The notes under the pieces: model-generated
Seen by the model: only the letters and a program-made list of their open reading frames with translations
Databases searched by the model: none
Told to the model about the DNA's origin: nothing
In this document: one piece after another, positions 25,269-33,958 of the stretch
Layout: each line of letters opens with the position of its first letter
Numbering within the stretch: position 1 is the stretch's first letter
Program-made: the position numbers and the translations under genes
From: Paucimonas sp.
GTDB lineage: Bacteria > Pseudomonadota > Gammaproteobacteria > Pseudomonadales > Pseudomonadaceae
Assembly (NCBI GenBank): GCA_031253995.1
Contig: JAIRVG010000092.1
Span: forward strand, 1-41,091
Length of the DNA: 41,091 nucleotides
Direction of reading: 5' to 3'

Positions 25269-26192
25269 CTAACGACGAAACTCCACGGTGCGCTTGACCC
25301 GCTCATCCACCACCAGTGAAAACACATCCGGCCGCGAATAATGGCCGACCACATCGAAGTCATAACGGGCCCGCACCAGTTCCTCCAGGTCGATTTCGGC
25401 GCTGATCAGCCCTTCCTCACCCCGCAGCGGCCCCGCCAGCACCTCGCCCAGCGGCCCGACGATCACGCTGTTGCCCTGGATCAGCGGGCGCTGGCCGTCC
25501 CAGTGCGGCACCTCGATCCCCAGGGTATCGGGCGATGGCTGCACCTGGCAGGCACTGACCAGGAACAGCCGGCCTTCATGGGCGATATGGCGCATCGACG
25601 CCTGCCACACATCGCGCTCGTCCACCGTCGGCGCACACCAGACCTGCACACCCTTGGCGTACATCGCCGTGCGCAACAGCGGCATGTGGTTTTCCCAGCA
25701 GATCGCCGCGCCCAGCTTGCCCACCGGGGTGTCCAGCACCGGCAGGGTCGAGCCGTCGCCCTGGCCCCAGATCAGCCGCTCGGTGCCGGTGGGCATCAGC
25801 TTGCGGTGCCTGGCGACCAGGCCTTCTTCCGGCGAGAAGAACAGCGCGGTGCAGTACAGGGTATTGCCGTCCCGCTCGATCACCCCGAGCACCAGGTGGG
25901 CGCCGGTGCGCTGGGCCAGGCCGGCCAGTGCCTCGGTCTCGGCACCTGGGACGTCGATGGCGTTTTCGTAGTAGCGCTGGTAGGCCTCGCGTCCTTCCGG
26001 CAGGCGGTAACCCAGGTAGGTGCCGAAGGTCTCGCCCTTCGGATAACCGCCGAGCAGCGCCTCGGGCATGACCACCATGCCGGCGCCGATGGCCTTGATG
26101 CGATCTTCGTAGGCGAGGATCGCCTCCAGGGTGGCGGTCTTGCCCTCCGGACGGGAACCGATCTGCAAAGCGGCAACGATTGAGGTAGGCAT
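25269..26192 (-). CDS. Nitrilase (carbon-nitrogen hydrolase)
   Basis: Product of 307 aa. The Glu-Lys-Cys triad of nitrilases is present: Glu44 in MPEALLGGYPKG, Lys131 in RHRKLMPTGTERLIWGQGDGS and Cys165 in GAAICWENHMPLLR. The CWENHMP form is that of true nitrilases, which turn nitriles into carboxylic acids and ammonia, rather than amidases. No signal peptide, so cytoplasmic. The ATG at 26192 (MPTSIVAALQIGS) fits the family start; an in-frame ATG five codons earlier has no better binding site. A LysR gene is divergent, 84 bp away, and probably controls it. The natural nitrile is not known. Confidence 0.92.
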   Translation of the reverse strand: MPTSIVAALQIGSRPEGKTATLEAILAYEDRIKAIGAGMVVMPEALLGGYPKGETFGTYLGYRLPEGREAYQRYYENAIDVPGAETEALAGLAQRTGAHLVLGVIERDGNTLYCTALFFSPEEGLVARHRKLMPTGTERLIWGQGDGSTLPVLDTPVGKLGAAICWENHMPLLRTAMYAKGVQVWCAPTVDERDVWQASMRHIAHEGRLFLVSACQVQPSPDTLGIEVPHWDGQRPLIQGNSVIVGPLGEVLAGPLRGEEGLISAEIDLEELVRARYDFDVVGHYSRPDVFSLVVDERVKRTVEFRR

Positions 26193-26225
26193 GGGGCTGT
26201 CTCGCATGTCGTGGATGATTGAGGC

Positions 26226-26247
26226 ATAGTCGCGGCGCCCGCGTTAT
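26226..26247. promoter_or_regulatory. Imperfect dyad between nitrilase and LysR genes
   Basis: ATAGTCGCGG and CCGCGTTAT flank a CGC core, forming an imperfect palindrome in the centre of the 84-bp divergent gap. This is the usual place for a LysR-type regulator binding site. Only the symmetry is seen; binding is inferred. Confidence 0.35.
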
Positions 26248-26276
26248 CAATCAATTCAGTGCAGGCCCTATCTGAT

Positions 26277-27182
26277 ATGAGCCAAATCGATATCTGGTCG
26301 CTGGACCTCAACCTGCTGAAAGTGTTCGAAGCCCTCTACGAGGAAGGCGGCGCCGGACGTGCCGCGATTCGCCTGGGCATCACCCAGTCGGCGGTCAGCG
26401 CGGCCTTGTCGCGACTGCGCCTGGTGTATGGCGACCACCTGTTCGAACGCACCGGTCGCGGGTTGCGGCCGACGGCGAAAAGCGAGGAGCTGCGCCCGGT
26501 GATCGCCGCGGCGCTGGAGAAATGCCGGCAGAGCCTGTTGCTGGTGAATGGCGCCACGGCCAACTTCCAGGGGCGAACGGTGGCGCTCGGGCTGTCGGAT
26601 GATCATGAACTGGCCATCGGCCGGTTGCTGATCGACCTGGCCAAAGAGCGCGCGCCGGGGCTGCGCCTGCTGTTCAAGCAGACCCACAGCATGCTTGCCG
26701 CGGATGCGTTGCTGGGGCGACAGATCGACCTGGCACTGACGGCCGGCGCGATCCCCTCGCGGGCCTTGAGCCGGCGGGTACTGGGCAGCGGCGGCTACAG
26801 TTGCGTCAGCGCGGTGCCGGGTTCGTTGAGCCGGGAGGATTACCTGCGCCGTGGGCATGTGCTGGTGTCGTCCGGCGGTTATGTCGGCGTAGTTGATGAA
26901 GCGCTGGCGGCGCAGGGGCAGAGTCGTCGGGTCGAGGCCTCCACCACTCACTTCGCCGCGTTGCCGGCGTTGCTGCAGGGCAGCGAGAGTATCGCCACCC
27001 TGCCCACCCATGCCGCCCTGGCGCTGGCGCGCTTCGGCAATCTGCTGTGCCTGCCGTGTCCGATCGAGCTGCCGCGGTATGCGGTGGAGCTGGGTTGGCG
27101 GGGAGACAGTGGGCGGGATCCGGCGATTCAGTTGGTGCTGGAGCTGGTAGGTGAGGTGGTGGCCGGGTATGAAGCTCCCTGA
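26277..27182 (+). CDS. LysR-family transcriptional regulator
   Basis: Product of 301 aa. The N-terminal winged helix-turn-helix (LDLNLLKVFEALYEEGGAGRAAIRLGITQSAVSAALSRLR, about residues 9-48) is followed by the substrate-binding domain (about 92-300). The ATG at 26277 (MSQIDIWSLDLNLL) gives the standard spacing to the helix-turn-helix; six extra codons upstream are unlikely. It is divergent from the nitrilase gene, the classical arrangement for a LysR activator and its target. The inducer is unknown but may be the nitrile or its product. A REPIN follows 55 bp downstream. Confidence 0.92.
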   Translation: MSQIDIWSLDLNLLKVFEALYEEGGAGRAAIRLGITQSAVSAALSRLRLVYGDHLFERTGRGLRPTAKSEELRPVIAAALEKCRQSLLLVNGATANFQGRTVALGLSDDHELAIGRLLIDLAKERAPGLRLLFKQTHSMLAADALLGRQIDLALTAGAIPSRALSRRVLGSGGYSCVSAVPGSLSREDYLRRGHVLVSSGGYVGVVDEALAAQGQSRRVEASTTHFAALPALLQGSESIATLPTHAALALARFGNLLCLPCPIELPRYAVELGWRGDSGRDPAIQLVLELVGEVVAGYEAP

Positions 27183-27237
27183 GCGACTCTGTGGGAGTCC
27201 ACCCAGCTGTCGCGCAGAGAACTAGACCGCCGCGGTC

Positions 27238-27372
27238 GGCGTGGGAGCGGATTCATCCGCGATCGGCGGCGCAGCCGTCGTAAAACCTGAGTCCCGAGTT
27301 TTGCTGACACACCCGGGATACAGGTTTTATGGCCGCTTCGCGCCCAATCGCGGATGAATCCGCTCCCACGCC
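27238..27372. repeat. REPIN copy C
   Basis: Same element as copy B: 26-bp inverted arms at 27238-27263 and 27347-27372 with a closely similar interior (GTCGTAAAACCTGAGTCC, then ACAGGTTTTATGGCCGC). Similarity ends after CCGTCCCTGCTA, so unlike copies A and B it lacks the GTTATGTGTTGTTCT flank. It lies between the convergent LysR and arylsulfatase genes. Confidence 0.9.
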
Positions 27373-27405
27373 GTCCCTGCTACCCCCAGAGTACGCGTCG
27401 TACGC

Positions 27406-29091
27406 TTAGTAACCGCTCACCTGGTCTGGCAGGATCACGCCATTGGCCTTGGCATAGTCATCCCAGACCTTCTTCAGCTCCGCCACTTTCTGCGGTTCCC
27501 GGGCACTCAGGTCATGCCGCTCGGCCATGTCGTGCCCCAGGTCGAACAGCTGCCATTCGCCATTGCCCCACGGCTTGGGCATGTGCACCAGCTTCCAGTC
27601 GCCCTTGCGCACGAAACGCTTGCCGAACAGCTCGCCGCCCGTGGTGCGCTCCGCCGCCTTCGCCCCCTTGAGCAATGGCAGGATCGAGGTACCGGTCATC
27701 GGCACCACCTCGCGCCCCTTGTACTCCCCGCCCGGATGCTTGACCCCGGCCAGTTCCAGCAGGGTCGGCGCAAAGTCCTTGACGCTGACCAACTGGTCCA
27801 GCTGCTTGCCCTGGGCATCCACCCCCGGCACGCGAATGATCCCCGCCGTCCGGGTCCCGCCCTCGGTGGGGAAGCCCTTGAACAGGCTCAACGTCGGCGC
27901 CGCCACCCGCGACCAGTTCGGCCCCAGGAAGGTGTAGGAACCCGGCTTGCCCATGTGTTCGTAGCTGAAGTCGTTGGTCTCGTCGATCACCTTGCGGATC
28001 TTCGGGAACAGGTCCGCCGGCCAGGTCTCGTCGAGGTCGTGGCCTTCGGCACCGTTGTCGGAGATGAAGATGACGATGGTGTTGTCGTACAGCCCGTTCT
28101 TGCGCAGGTAATCGAAGACCCGGCCGGTGTTGACGTCCATCTGGTCGACCATGGCCGCGTAGATCTCCATGGCCCGCGCTTCACGCTGGCGGTCCTCTGC
28201 GGTCAGGCTGTCCCACGGCTTGCCCTTCGGCGAACGCGCCGCCGCCTCGGCATCGGCGGGGATGATGCCCAGCGCCTTCTGCTTCGCCAGGCGGGCGTCG
28301 AGCAGCTTGTCGAAACCGGCGTCATAGCGCCCGCGGTATTTCTCGATCGCCGCGTCCGGCGCCTGCAGCGGCCAGTGCGGCGCGGTGAAGGCGAGCATGC
28401 CGAAGAACGGCCGGCCGCTGTCCTTGTCGGCGGCGATGTAGCGGATCATGCGATCGGCGTAGTACTGCGAGGAATAGGCGAAATCCCCCGGCAGCTTGTC
28501 CAGGCGCTTGCCGTCCTCGGCATAGGGCGCCTTGGCATCCGGGGTCGGCGCGTAGGCCGGCTTCATGTCCGGGTAATGGCTGGCGCCACCGCTGAGCAGG
28601 CTGAAGGAATGTTCGAAACCGCGCTGGTCCGGACCGGTCTGCGCGGTGCTGCCCAGGTGCCATTTGCCCGACAGGTAGGTGTCGTAGCCGGCGTCCCGCA
28701 GCAGCGAGGCGATGGTCACCGCGCGGTCGTTGAGGTAGCCCTCGTAGCCCTTCTTGCCTTCCTGGTTCGGCGCGGTTTCCTCGGCCATGTTGCCCAGGCC
28801 GACCTGATGCGGGTCGGCCCCGGTGAGCAGCGCGGCGCGGGTCGGCGAACAGGCCGGCATGGCCTGGAAATTGGTCAGTTGCACGCCGGAGGCGGCCAGG
28901 GCATCCAGGTTCGGCGTGTCGATCTCGCTGCCGAAGCTGCCAAGGTCGCCGTAGCCCATGTCGTCGGCCACCACCACCAGGATGTTCGGCTTGGCCGGAT
29001 CGACGGATGCCGCCTGGACCGGGGTCAGGCCCAGGGCGGTTGCCAGGCCGATGGCGCTGGCCAGGGTCGCCGGCAGGAAGGGAATACGCAT
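27406..29091 (-). CDS. Periplasmic arylsulfatase (AtsA-like)
   Basis: Product of 561 aa that should release sulfate from aryl or alkyl sulfate esters. The type I sulfatase signature CSPTR at residues 81-85 carries Cys81, which is converted to formylglycine in active enzymes. Metal ligands are visible as ADDMGYGD (Asp43, Asp44) and ISDNGAEGHD, and SGKWHLG supplies the conserved Lys and His. A signal peptide (MRIPFLPATLASAIGLATALG...VQA) indicates export, whereas the classical P. aeruginosa AtsA lacks one. The ATG at 29091 is chosen because AAGGA lies eight bases upstream and the signal peptide starts there. It is 60 bp downstream of the porin gene and probably in its transcript. Confidence 0.92.
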   Translation of the reverse strand: MRIPFLPATLASAIGLATALGLTPVQAASVDPAKPNILVVVADDMGYGDLGSFGSEIDTPNLDALAASGVQLTNFQAMPACSPTRAALLTGADPHQVGLGNMAEETAPNQEGKKGYEGYLNDRAVTIASLLRDAGYDTYLSGKWHLGSTAQTGPDQRGFEHSFSLLSGGASHYPDMKPAYAPTPDAKAPYAEDGKRLDKLPGDFAYSSQYYADRMIRYIAADKDSGRPFFGMLAFTAPHWPLQAPDAAIEKYRGRYDAGFDKLLDARLAKQKALGIIPADAEAAARSPKGKPWDSLTAEDRQREARAMEIYAAMVDQMDVNTGRVFDYLRKNGLYDNTIVIFISDNGAEGHDLDETWPADLFPKIRKVIDETNDFSYEHMGKPGSYTFLGPNWSRVAAPTLSLFKGFPTEGGTRTAGIIRVPGVDAQGKQLDQLVSVKDFAPTLLELAGVKHPGGEYKGREVVPMTGTSILPLLKGAKAAERTTGGELFGKRFVRKGDWKLVHMPKPWGNGEWQLFDLGHDMAERHDLSAREPQKVAELKKVWDDYAKANGVILPDQVSGY

Positions 29092-29151
29092 CAGGTATGT
29101 CCTTGTTGTCATTGGAATAAGTCTGGGAAGCCGCAGGCGCGGCAAAAGTCA

Positions 29152-30474
29152 TCAGAAGGCGAAGGAAACCACCAGCTGGCTGTACAGGTTCAGGTCATCG
29201 CTGCCCTGCTGCGAACCGCCCTGCTCCGCGCTTTTCTCCGGTTTGTACAGGCCGACCAGCGGGCTGATGGTGAACTGACCGACGGTCCAGTCCACGTACA
29301 GGTCCAGCTCCTGCGCCGCCAGGTCGCCCTGGCGATGGTCGAGGCTGGAGAAGTCGAAATACAGCACGCCCATGGCCACGTCCGGGTGCGGAGTCAGGCC
29401 GAGACTGGCCATGTGGATCGCCGCGTTGCGCTGGAACGGCCCGGCATAGTTGGCCGCCACCTCGCCCTGGAACCAGGTGCCGTAGCCGCGGCTGAAACCG
29501 CTGAACAACGGGTCATAGTCCTCGGAATAACGACTGTAGCGATAGCCGATGCGGGGTTGCCAGGCGACATCGGAGAAGGTCCAGCCGGCCTCGGCGTACC
29601 AGGCGTGCTCGTCGCCCAGGCGCTTGCTCTCGTGGGCGTATTCGAAGGACAGGAACAGGTCCTTGATCCCGCCATTGCCCTGGGCCCGCAGGCTGGTGAT
29701 GTGCAGGCCGTCGCGCTGGGCGCTGAACGGGTTGGCCAGTTTCTCGTCGACGCCCAGGCCCTTGACGTAGGTAAGGCCGACGGTGCCTTCCGGGGCGACA
29801 TGCTCCAGCACGCCGATGCCCAGCTCGGGCTTGGCCTTGAGTTCGTTGTCGGATTTCACCCAGATCAGGTCGCCGCGCCAGCCCTGCTGGCCGCCGAGCT
29901 TGAGCCAGGCGGTCTGGTCGAAGGCGTTGCGTGCGGTGAGATAGTAGGCGCCGCCACGGTCGACGCTGCCGTCGGCGATGTTGTTGCCGACGCTGAGACC
30001 GTCACCGTTGATGATGAAGCCATCGCCGACCTTGACCTTCTGGCTGCCGGCGGAGATGTCCACGCCGTCCTTGCCCAGGGCCGGGAACAGGTCGCCGGAG
30101 CGCCAGCCGGCGTAGGCACGGTCCACCGCGGTGCGACGCTCGCTGCCATCGGTGTAGCCGGCGGCATCGCCATCGCCCCAGGTGCCGTTGCTGACCAGGT
30201 TGAACTCGCCATACACCGAACTGTTGCCGGCGGCGGGAAAGGCCGTGCTACCGCTCAGGCCGTAGCGCAGGAAGGCTTCCTGCCACGCCACCGAGCCCGG
30301 CGCGATGGGCCCGCCCTGGTTGTAGCTTTCATCGCTGTGGAAGAAGCCCAGCGCGCCCTGCACGTTCAGCTTCAGCGTGGTGTCCGCGGTGGAGTACAGC
30401 TCGTAGGCCGACGCGCCGGAAGAAACGGCGCCGAGGGCCGCGGCCAGTAATGAACCATGGCGAAACCTTTTCAC
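29152..30474 (-). CDS. Outer-membrane porin of unknown substrate
   Basis: Product of 440 aa with a signal peptide (MKRFRHGSLLAAALGAVSSGASA) and a body of alternating amphipathic strands with many aromatic residues, ending in a C-terminal Phe (LVVSFAF) as outer-membrane barrels do. The length fits a 16- or 18-stranded porin; I cannot place it in a named family with certainty. AAAGGGGAATG gives a strong ribosome binding site. It precedes the arylsulfatase, so uptake of sulfate esters is a reasonable guess, but only the gene order supports it. Confidence 0.75.
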   Translation of the reverse strand: MKRFRHGSLLAAALGAVSSGASAYELYSTADTTLKLNVQGALGFFHSDESYNQGGPIAPGSVAWQEAFLRYGLSGSTAFPAAGNSSVYGEFNLVSNGTWGDGDAAGYTDGSERRTAVDRAYAGWRSGDLFPALGKDGVDISAGSQKVKVGDGFIINGDGLSVGNNIADGSVDRGGAYYLTARNAFDQTAWLKLGGQQGWRGDLIWVKSDNELKAKPELGIGVLEHVAPEGTVGLTYVKGLGVDEKLANPFSAQRDGLHITSLRAQGNGGIKDLFLSFEYAHESKRLGDEHAWYAEAGWTFSDVAWQPRIGYRYSRYSEDYDPLFSGFSRGYGTWFQGEVAANYAGPFQRNAAIHMASLGLTPHPDVAMGVLYFDFSSLDHRQGDLAAQELDLYVDWTVGQFTISPLVGLYKPEKSAEQGGSQQGSDDLNLYSQLVVSFAF

Positions 30475-30506
30475 ATCATTCCCCTTTGTTCTTATGGTTT
30501 GGGTCG

Positions 30507-30527
30507 GACGAATCCTTTTGGATCGTC
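30507..30527. promoter_or_regulatory. Small inverted repeat upstream of the porin
   Basis: GACGAATCC and GGATCGTC flank TTTT, an imperfect dyad about 35 bp before the porin start codon. It could be an operator or a weak hairpin in the leader. No function can be assigned. Confidence 0.3.
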
Positions 30528-30538
30528 GAGGGGAATTA

Positions 30539-30622
30539 ACTCATCCGGTTGGACAGGTTTCTTGTACCTGGCTGCCGGGGAATTTGGCGGAGGGTGCCAG
30601 CGGGCTGTCCATCCGGATGAGT
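30539..30622 (-). repeat. Spaced inverted repeat after the TssM-like gene
   Basis: ACTCATCCGGTTGGACAG (30539-30556) and CTGTCCATCCGGATGAGT (30605-30622) are inverted 18-bp arms with one mismatch, 48 bp apart. The right arm begins 9 bp past the stop of the TssM-like gene. The transcript could form a long stem that ends the T6SS operon, or the arms could be a different REP-type pair. Confidence 0.6.
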
Positions 30623-30630
30623 AATGACTG

Positions 30631-33600
30631 CTAGCCCGCCTTCCTGCCCCCTTCCACGAAAATCCGCTCCGGCAGCCTGAAGCCGCGCAACTTCAGTAAC
30701 GCCAACGGCCCCGCCCCCAGCTCGGTACGCAGGTGCCAGGTCAGCATATGTCCGTCCGGCGCCGGCACCTCCAGGTGGTAGCGACTGTTGCCATCGTCCA
30801 GCAGGGTCACCTGCGCGTTCTCCAGGAAGCGAATCAGACCCCAGGTGCCCTGGTAGTCCCCGTACATCCGGGTTCCGCCGCCCAGTGCGGTCCAGATCAC
30901 CCGTGTTCCCGGATGACTGCTTTTCCCCGGCCAGTCAAAGCGCTGCCAGCGCTCCTTCTGGTTGAAGTAGTGGTGCTCCTTGCCGTCGAGCACGAACTTG
31001 GTTTCCACCAGGTTGCGCACCGGCTTGCCGCGCAGTTCGAAGCTCAGCCCAAGGCCGCCATCGGTGTAGAGCACATCGGCCAGATGGCTGAGCTGGTTCA
31101 CGGCGTCGAGGAACTTCGGGTCGAAGCGAAGGCCCTGACTGTGTTGCGGATCGGCTACCCAGCGCCCGCCTTCCTTGCGCAGCACACCGTTGAGCTGGCT
31201 GGACAGGAACTGGTCGATGCGTCCCGAATCGGCGCGGATCATCTGCCCCAGCATCGGCAACGAGGCGTCGCTGTCGGTCTTGGCGAAAGGGTAACGGCCC
31301 TCGAAAGCGTCGCGCCATTGCGTGACGACCGAGCGTTGCCACTGGTTGTTCAGGCCCGCCGCCGACGGTTGCAGCACCCGTTGCCAGGCCTCGTCCAGCG
31401 GCTGCACGAACAGCGTCTCGCCCATCGCGCCCCACTCGGCGCCGAGGCTTGCGGCGAGCAGGCTGCCGTAGGCGCGGGTGTCGCTGAGATCCACGCTCTT
31501 GCCCTGGAACACGGTCTGGGCCAGGGCCTGGGTCATTTCCCGTGGGTCGGCGGCGTTGCTGATCTGCTGCAGCTTGAGGCGCACGCGGGTGACGCGGGTC
31601 AGGAAGGCCTGCAGGCTCAGGCGCTCTTCGCCGTTCTGCATCTCGCCCTCCTGGCCAAGCACGGCCAGCAGCGGGCCGAAGGTGTCGTCCAGTGGTCCTT
31701 CCAGATGAGCGGCGACGCGCTCGACCAGTTGGGTCTTTTCCTTGTCCTTGCCCAGCAACTGCTGTGCAGATTCCAGCAGCGAATCGGCCAACGCCTGCTC
31801 GCGACTGCCGGCGCGGCCTTGCCAGGCCAGGGTTTCCATCAACGCCAGCAAGGGTGACTGACGCACGTCGCTCATCACGGTCAACTGGTCGATCACCTCC
31901 GAGAGGCTGCCGGCCCGCTGCCAGCGCAGGCTGTTGAGGAAGGACAGCCAGGCGCCGCCGTAGTCCTGGAAGTAACGGGCGGTGAGGCGTTGCTTGAGCA
32001 TGTCCGGGGTCAACGTATTGGCGACCTCGCCCTGGTTGTCACTGAGGACCCAATCGATTTCCTCGCGGCGGGCCTCGGCGATCTCGTCGATGGCCTTGCG
32101 GATCGAGCCTTCCCAGGCCTGGCGGGTGAACACGCCGGGCACGCTGTTGCCGGTGTGGAACAGGGCCGCCTCGGTGTCGCCGAGCATGGCGTCCAGGGTC
32201 AGGTCCGGGTAGTGGCTGTCGGCGCGGTCGAGAACTTGTTGGTACAGCGTGGATTCGGCGTTGCGCTGGCCCAGCTGGCCGAGCAGGACTTGCCGGGCCT
32301 GGCCGAGCAGGAGCGGTTCCAGTTCTACCGTCGGATGGGCTTCGAGGTGATTGGCGTAGAACGTCCAGAGCCGTGGCGACAGGGTGTGCCAGGCGCCCGG
32401 CGAGAAACCGGCGCGCTCGGGCTCCAGTTCGCCCATTACCCGTACCAGAAAAGCCGGGTCGACCTTTTCCGGGCGGGCCATCATCAGCCAGGCCTTGAGT
32501 TGTTCGTAGGATTGCGCGGCGCGACGGGTGCGCTCGGGGCTGTCTGGCGGCAGGCGCACCAGCGCGTCGAGGCGAGCTTGTAGCAAGGCCACTGCCGGGT
32601 CGCGTAGCAGGCGTGCATTGAGTTCGACATAGCGCGGCCACAGGGTGTCGATCAAGGCCTGATTCTGGCTCAGGCCGAAGCGCAGGTACCACGGAGGGCC
32701 GGCTTTGGCACGGTAATCCAGGCGGTCCAGTGTGCGGACCAGTTCATGCAGGGCCAGCAACTGGGCGTCGCCCTGCCCCGCCTGATCCAGCGTATCCAGG
32801 AGGGCCCTGACTTCGAGGATCTGGGCGCGGTTGGTGGTGACGGACAACGCCATGCCCGCACCCCACACCAGCACAAACACCATCAAGGCAGTGGACGCAA
32901 TGCGCGGCGCCTGCCAGCCGAAGCGGCGGGTGTGGGTGCGGTCGTCGATCACGCCTTCCCAGGGCTTGTCGGGAATCCACTGGTGGCCCAGTTGTTCATT
33001 GGGCCGGGCCGGGAACGCCGGGCTGAACCACAGTCCGCGCAGGTCGACGCCGCGAATGCCCGCGACCAGCCACGGCCGCAGCACCGTCAGCCAGCGTTCC
33101 ACACCGTTCTTGTACAGGTCGTTGGACAGGCGCAGGAGGAAGTCGTACTCGCGGCAGGTGCGCATCTGCAGCAGGCCCTGTTGGCGCAGGGGCGTGATCA
33201 GGGCGTTGAGTTGGTCTTCGAGGGCGACGCTGGGGTTCTTGCCAGGGATGAGGCAACCGACGCTCTGGGTTTCGCGGCCGGCTTGCGACCAGTTGCTGCG
33301 GCGGACTTCCCAGAGGTACAGCGGCAGATGCCAGTGCAGCGCGCGGGCCAGGGAACGCAAGGCCTCCTGGCAGGTGCCCATGGTGTTCTGGTCCAGGCTC
33401 TGCTCGCGGGTCAGGGCCCAGACCACGCCATCCAGGCCGCGCCAGCGACTGAGGCTGCGCCACAGGGCGAGGTCGGCGGGATCGGGATCGGTGTGCAGGC
33501 TGCCGGCCCAGAGCAGGACGGTGTGCTCGCCGACCAGCCAGCGTTGCGTGGTGAGGCTGGGGGCGATGGCTTCGATTTCGGCGGGTTCGCCGACCACGAG

Positions 33601-33939
33601 CAGGAGGCGGGTCTTGCGGCGCCAGAAGGGGCCGTAGATATCATGGAGGTAGCGAGCCAGCGTTCCGGAAACAGGCTTGTCTGCGCGGTAAACGGAACCC
33701 GGCGTCTGCCTGCGCCACGGTGAGAGAAAGTCGATGGAGCCCAGCTTGCCGAAACCCAGAATTCCGACCCAATGCAGGAACAGCAAGACCAGCCCTGCCC
33801 CCGACAATCCTGCCGTTGCCATCAGGCGGGTACGTTCTGAGTCGATCCGCACGAAATCGTTATCCAGCCAGACCAGCAGACCGCCCGCCAAGAGTACACA
33901 GGCGACCAGTATCCAGATCGCAGAGGAACCATTCTTCAT
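30631..33939 (-). CDS. TssM/IcmF-like type VI secretion membrane protein
   Basis: Product of 1102 aa. Two N-terminal membrane helices (about 8-25 and 40-60), a cytoplasmic domain (60-340), a third helix (about 346-366) and a large periplasmic part match the TssM/IcmF/VasK layout. The region GEPAEIEA (117-124) sits where a P-loop would be but lacks GK(S/T). The C terminus (about 980-1100, GGGTRMYGDYQGTWGLIRFL) is the IcmF C-terminal domain. TssM normally forms the T6SS membrane complex with TssL and TssJ. Here no other core gene is seen; it ends an effector operon. The ATG at 33939 is preferred over that at 33945, which directly abuts the AAGGA. Confidence 0.88.
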   Translation of the reverse strand: MKNGSSAIWILVACVLLAGGLLVWLDNDFVRIDSERTRLMATAGLSGAGLVLLFLHWVGILGFGKLGSIDFLSPWRRQTPGSVYRADKPVSGTLARYLHDIYGPFWRRKTRLLLVVGEPAEIEAIAPSLTTQRWLVGEHTVLLWAGSLHTDPDPADLALWRSLSRWRGLDGVVWALTREQSLDQNTMGTCQEALRSLARALHWHLPLYLWEVRRSNWSQAGRETQSVGCLIPGKNPSVALEDQLNALITPLRQQGLLQMRTCREYDFLLRLSNDLYKNGVERWLTVLRPWLVAGIRGVDLRGLWFSPAFPARPNEQLGHQWIPDKPWEGVIDDRTHTRRFGWQAPRIASTALMVFVLVWGAGMALSVTTNRAQILEVRALLDTLDQAGQGDAQLLALHELVRTLDRLDYRAKAGPPWYLRFGLSQNQALIDTLWPRYVELNARLLRDPAVALLQARLDALVRLPPDSPERTRRAAQSYEQLKAWLMMARPEKVDPAFLVRVMGELEPERAGFSPGAWHTLSPRLWTFYANHLEAHPTVELEPLLLGQARQVLLGQLGQRNAESTLYQQVLDRADSHYPDLTLDAMLGDTEAALFHTGNSVPGVFTRQAWEGSIRKAIDEIAEARREEIDWVLSDNQGEVANTLTPDMLKQRLTARYFQDYGGAWLSFLNSLRWQRAGSLSEVIDQLTVMSDVRQSPLLALMETLAWQGRAGSREQALADSLLESAQQLLGKDKEKTQLVERVAAHLEGPLDDTFGPLLAVLGQEGEMQNGEERLSLQAFLTRVTRVRLKLQQISNAADPREMTQALAQTVFQGKSVDLSDTRAYGSLLAASLGAEWGAMGETLFVQPLDEAWQRVLQPSAAGLNNQWQRSVVTQWRDAFEGRYPFAKTDSDASLPMLGQMIRADSGRIDQFLSSQLNGVLRKEGGRWVADPQHSQGLRFDPKFLDAVNQLSHLADVLYTDGGLGLSFELRGKPVRNLVETKFVLDGKEHHYFNQKERWQRFDWPGKSSHPGTRVIWTALGGGTRMYGDYQGTWGLIRFLENAQVTLLDDGNSRYHLEVPAPDGHMLTWHLRTELGAGPLALLKLRGFRLPERIFVEGGRKAG

Positions 33940-33958
33940 CGACATTCCTTGTAAACGC

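Noticed and set aside
27514..30450. Plus-strand open frame of 978 codons opposite the sulfatase and porin
   Set aside because: Shadow of two clear minus-strand genes with signal peptides, motifs and ribosome binding sites.
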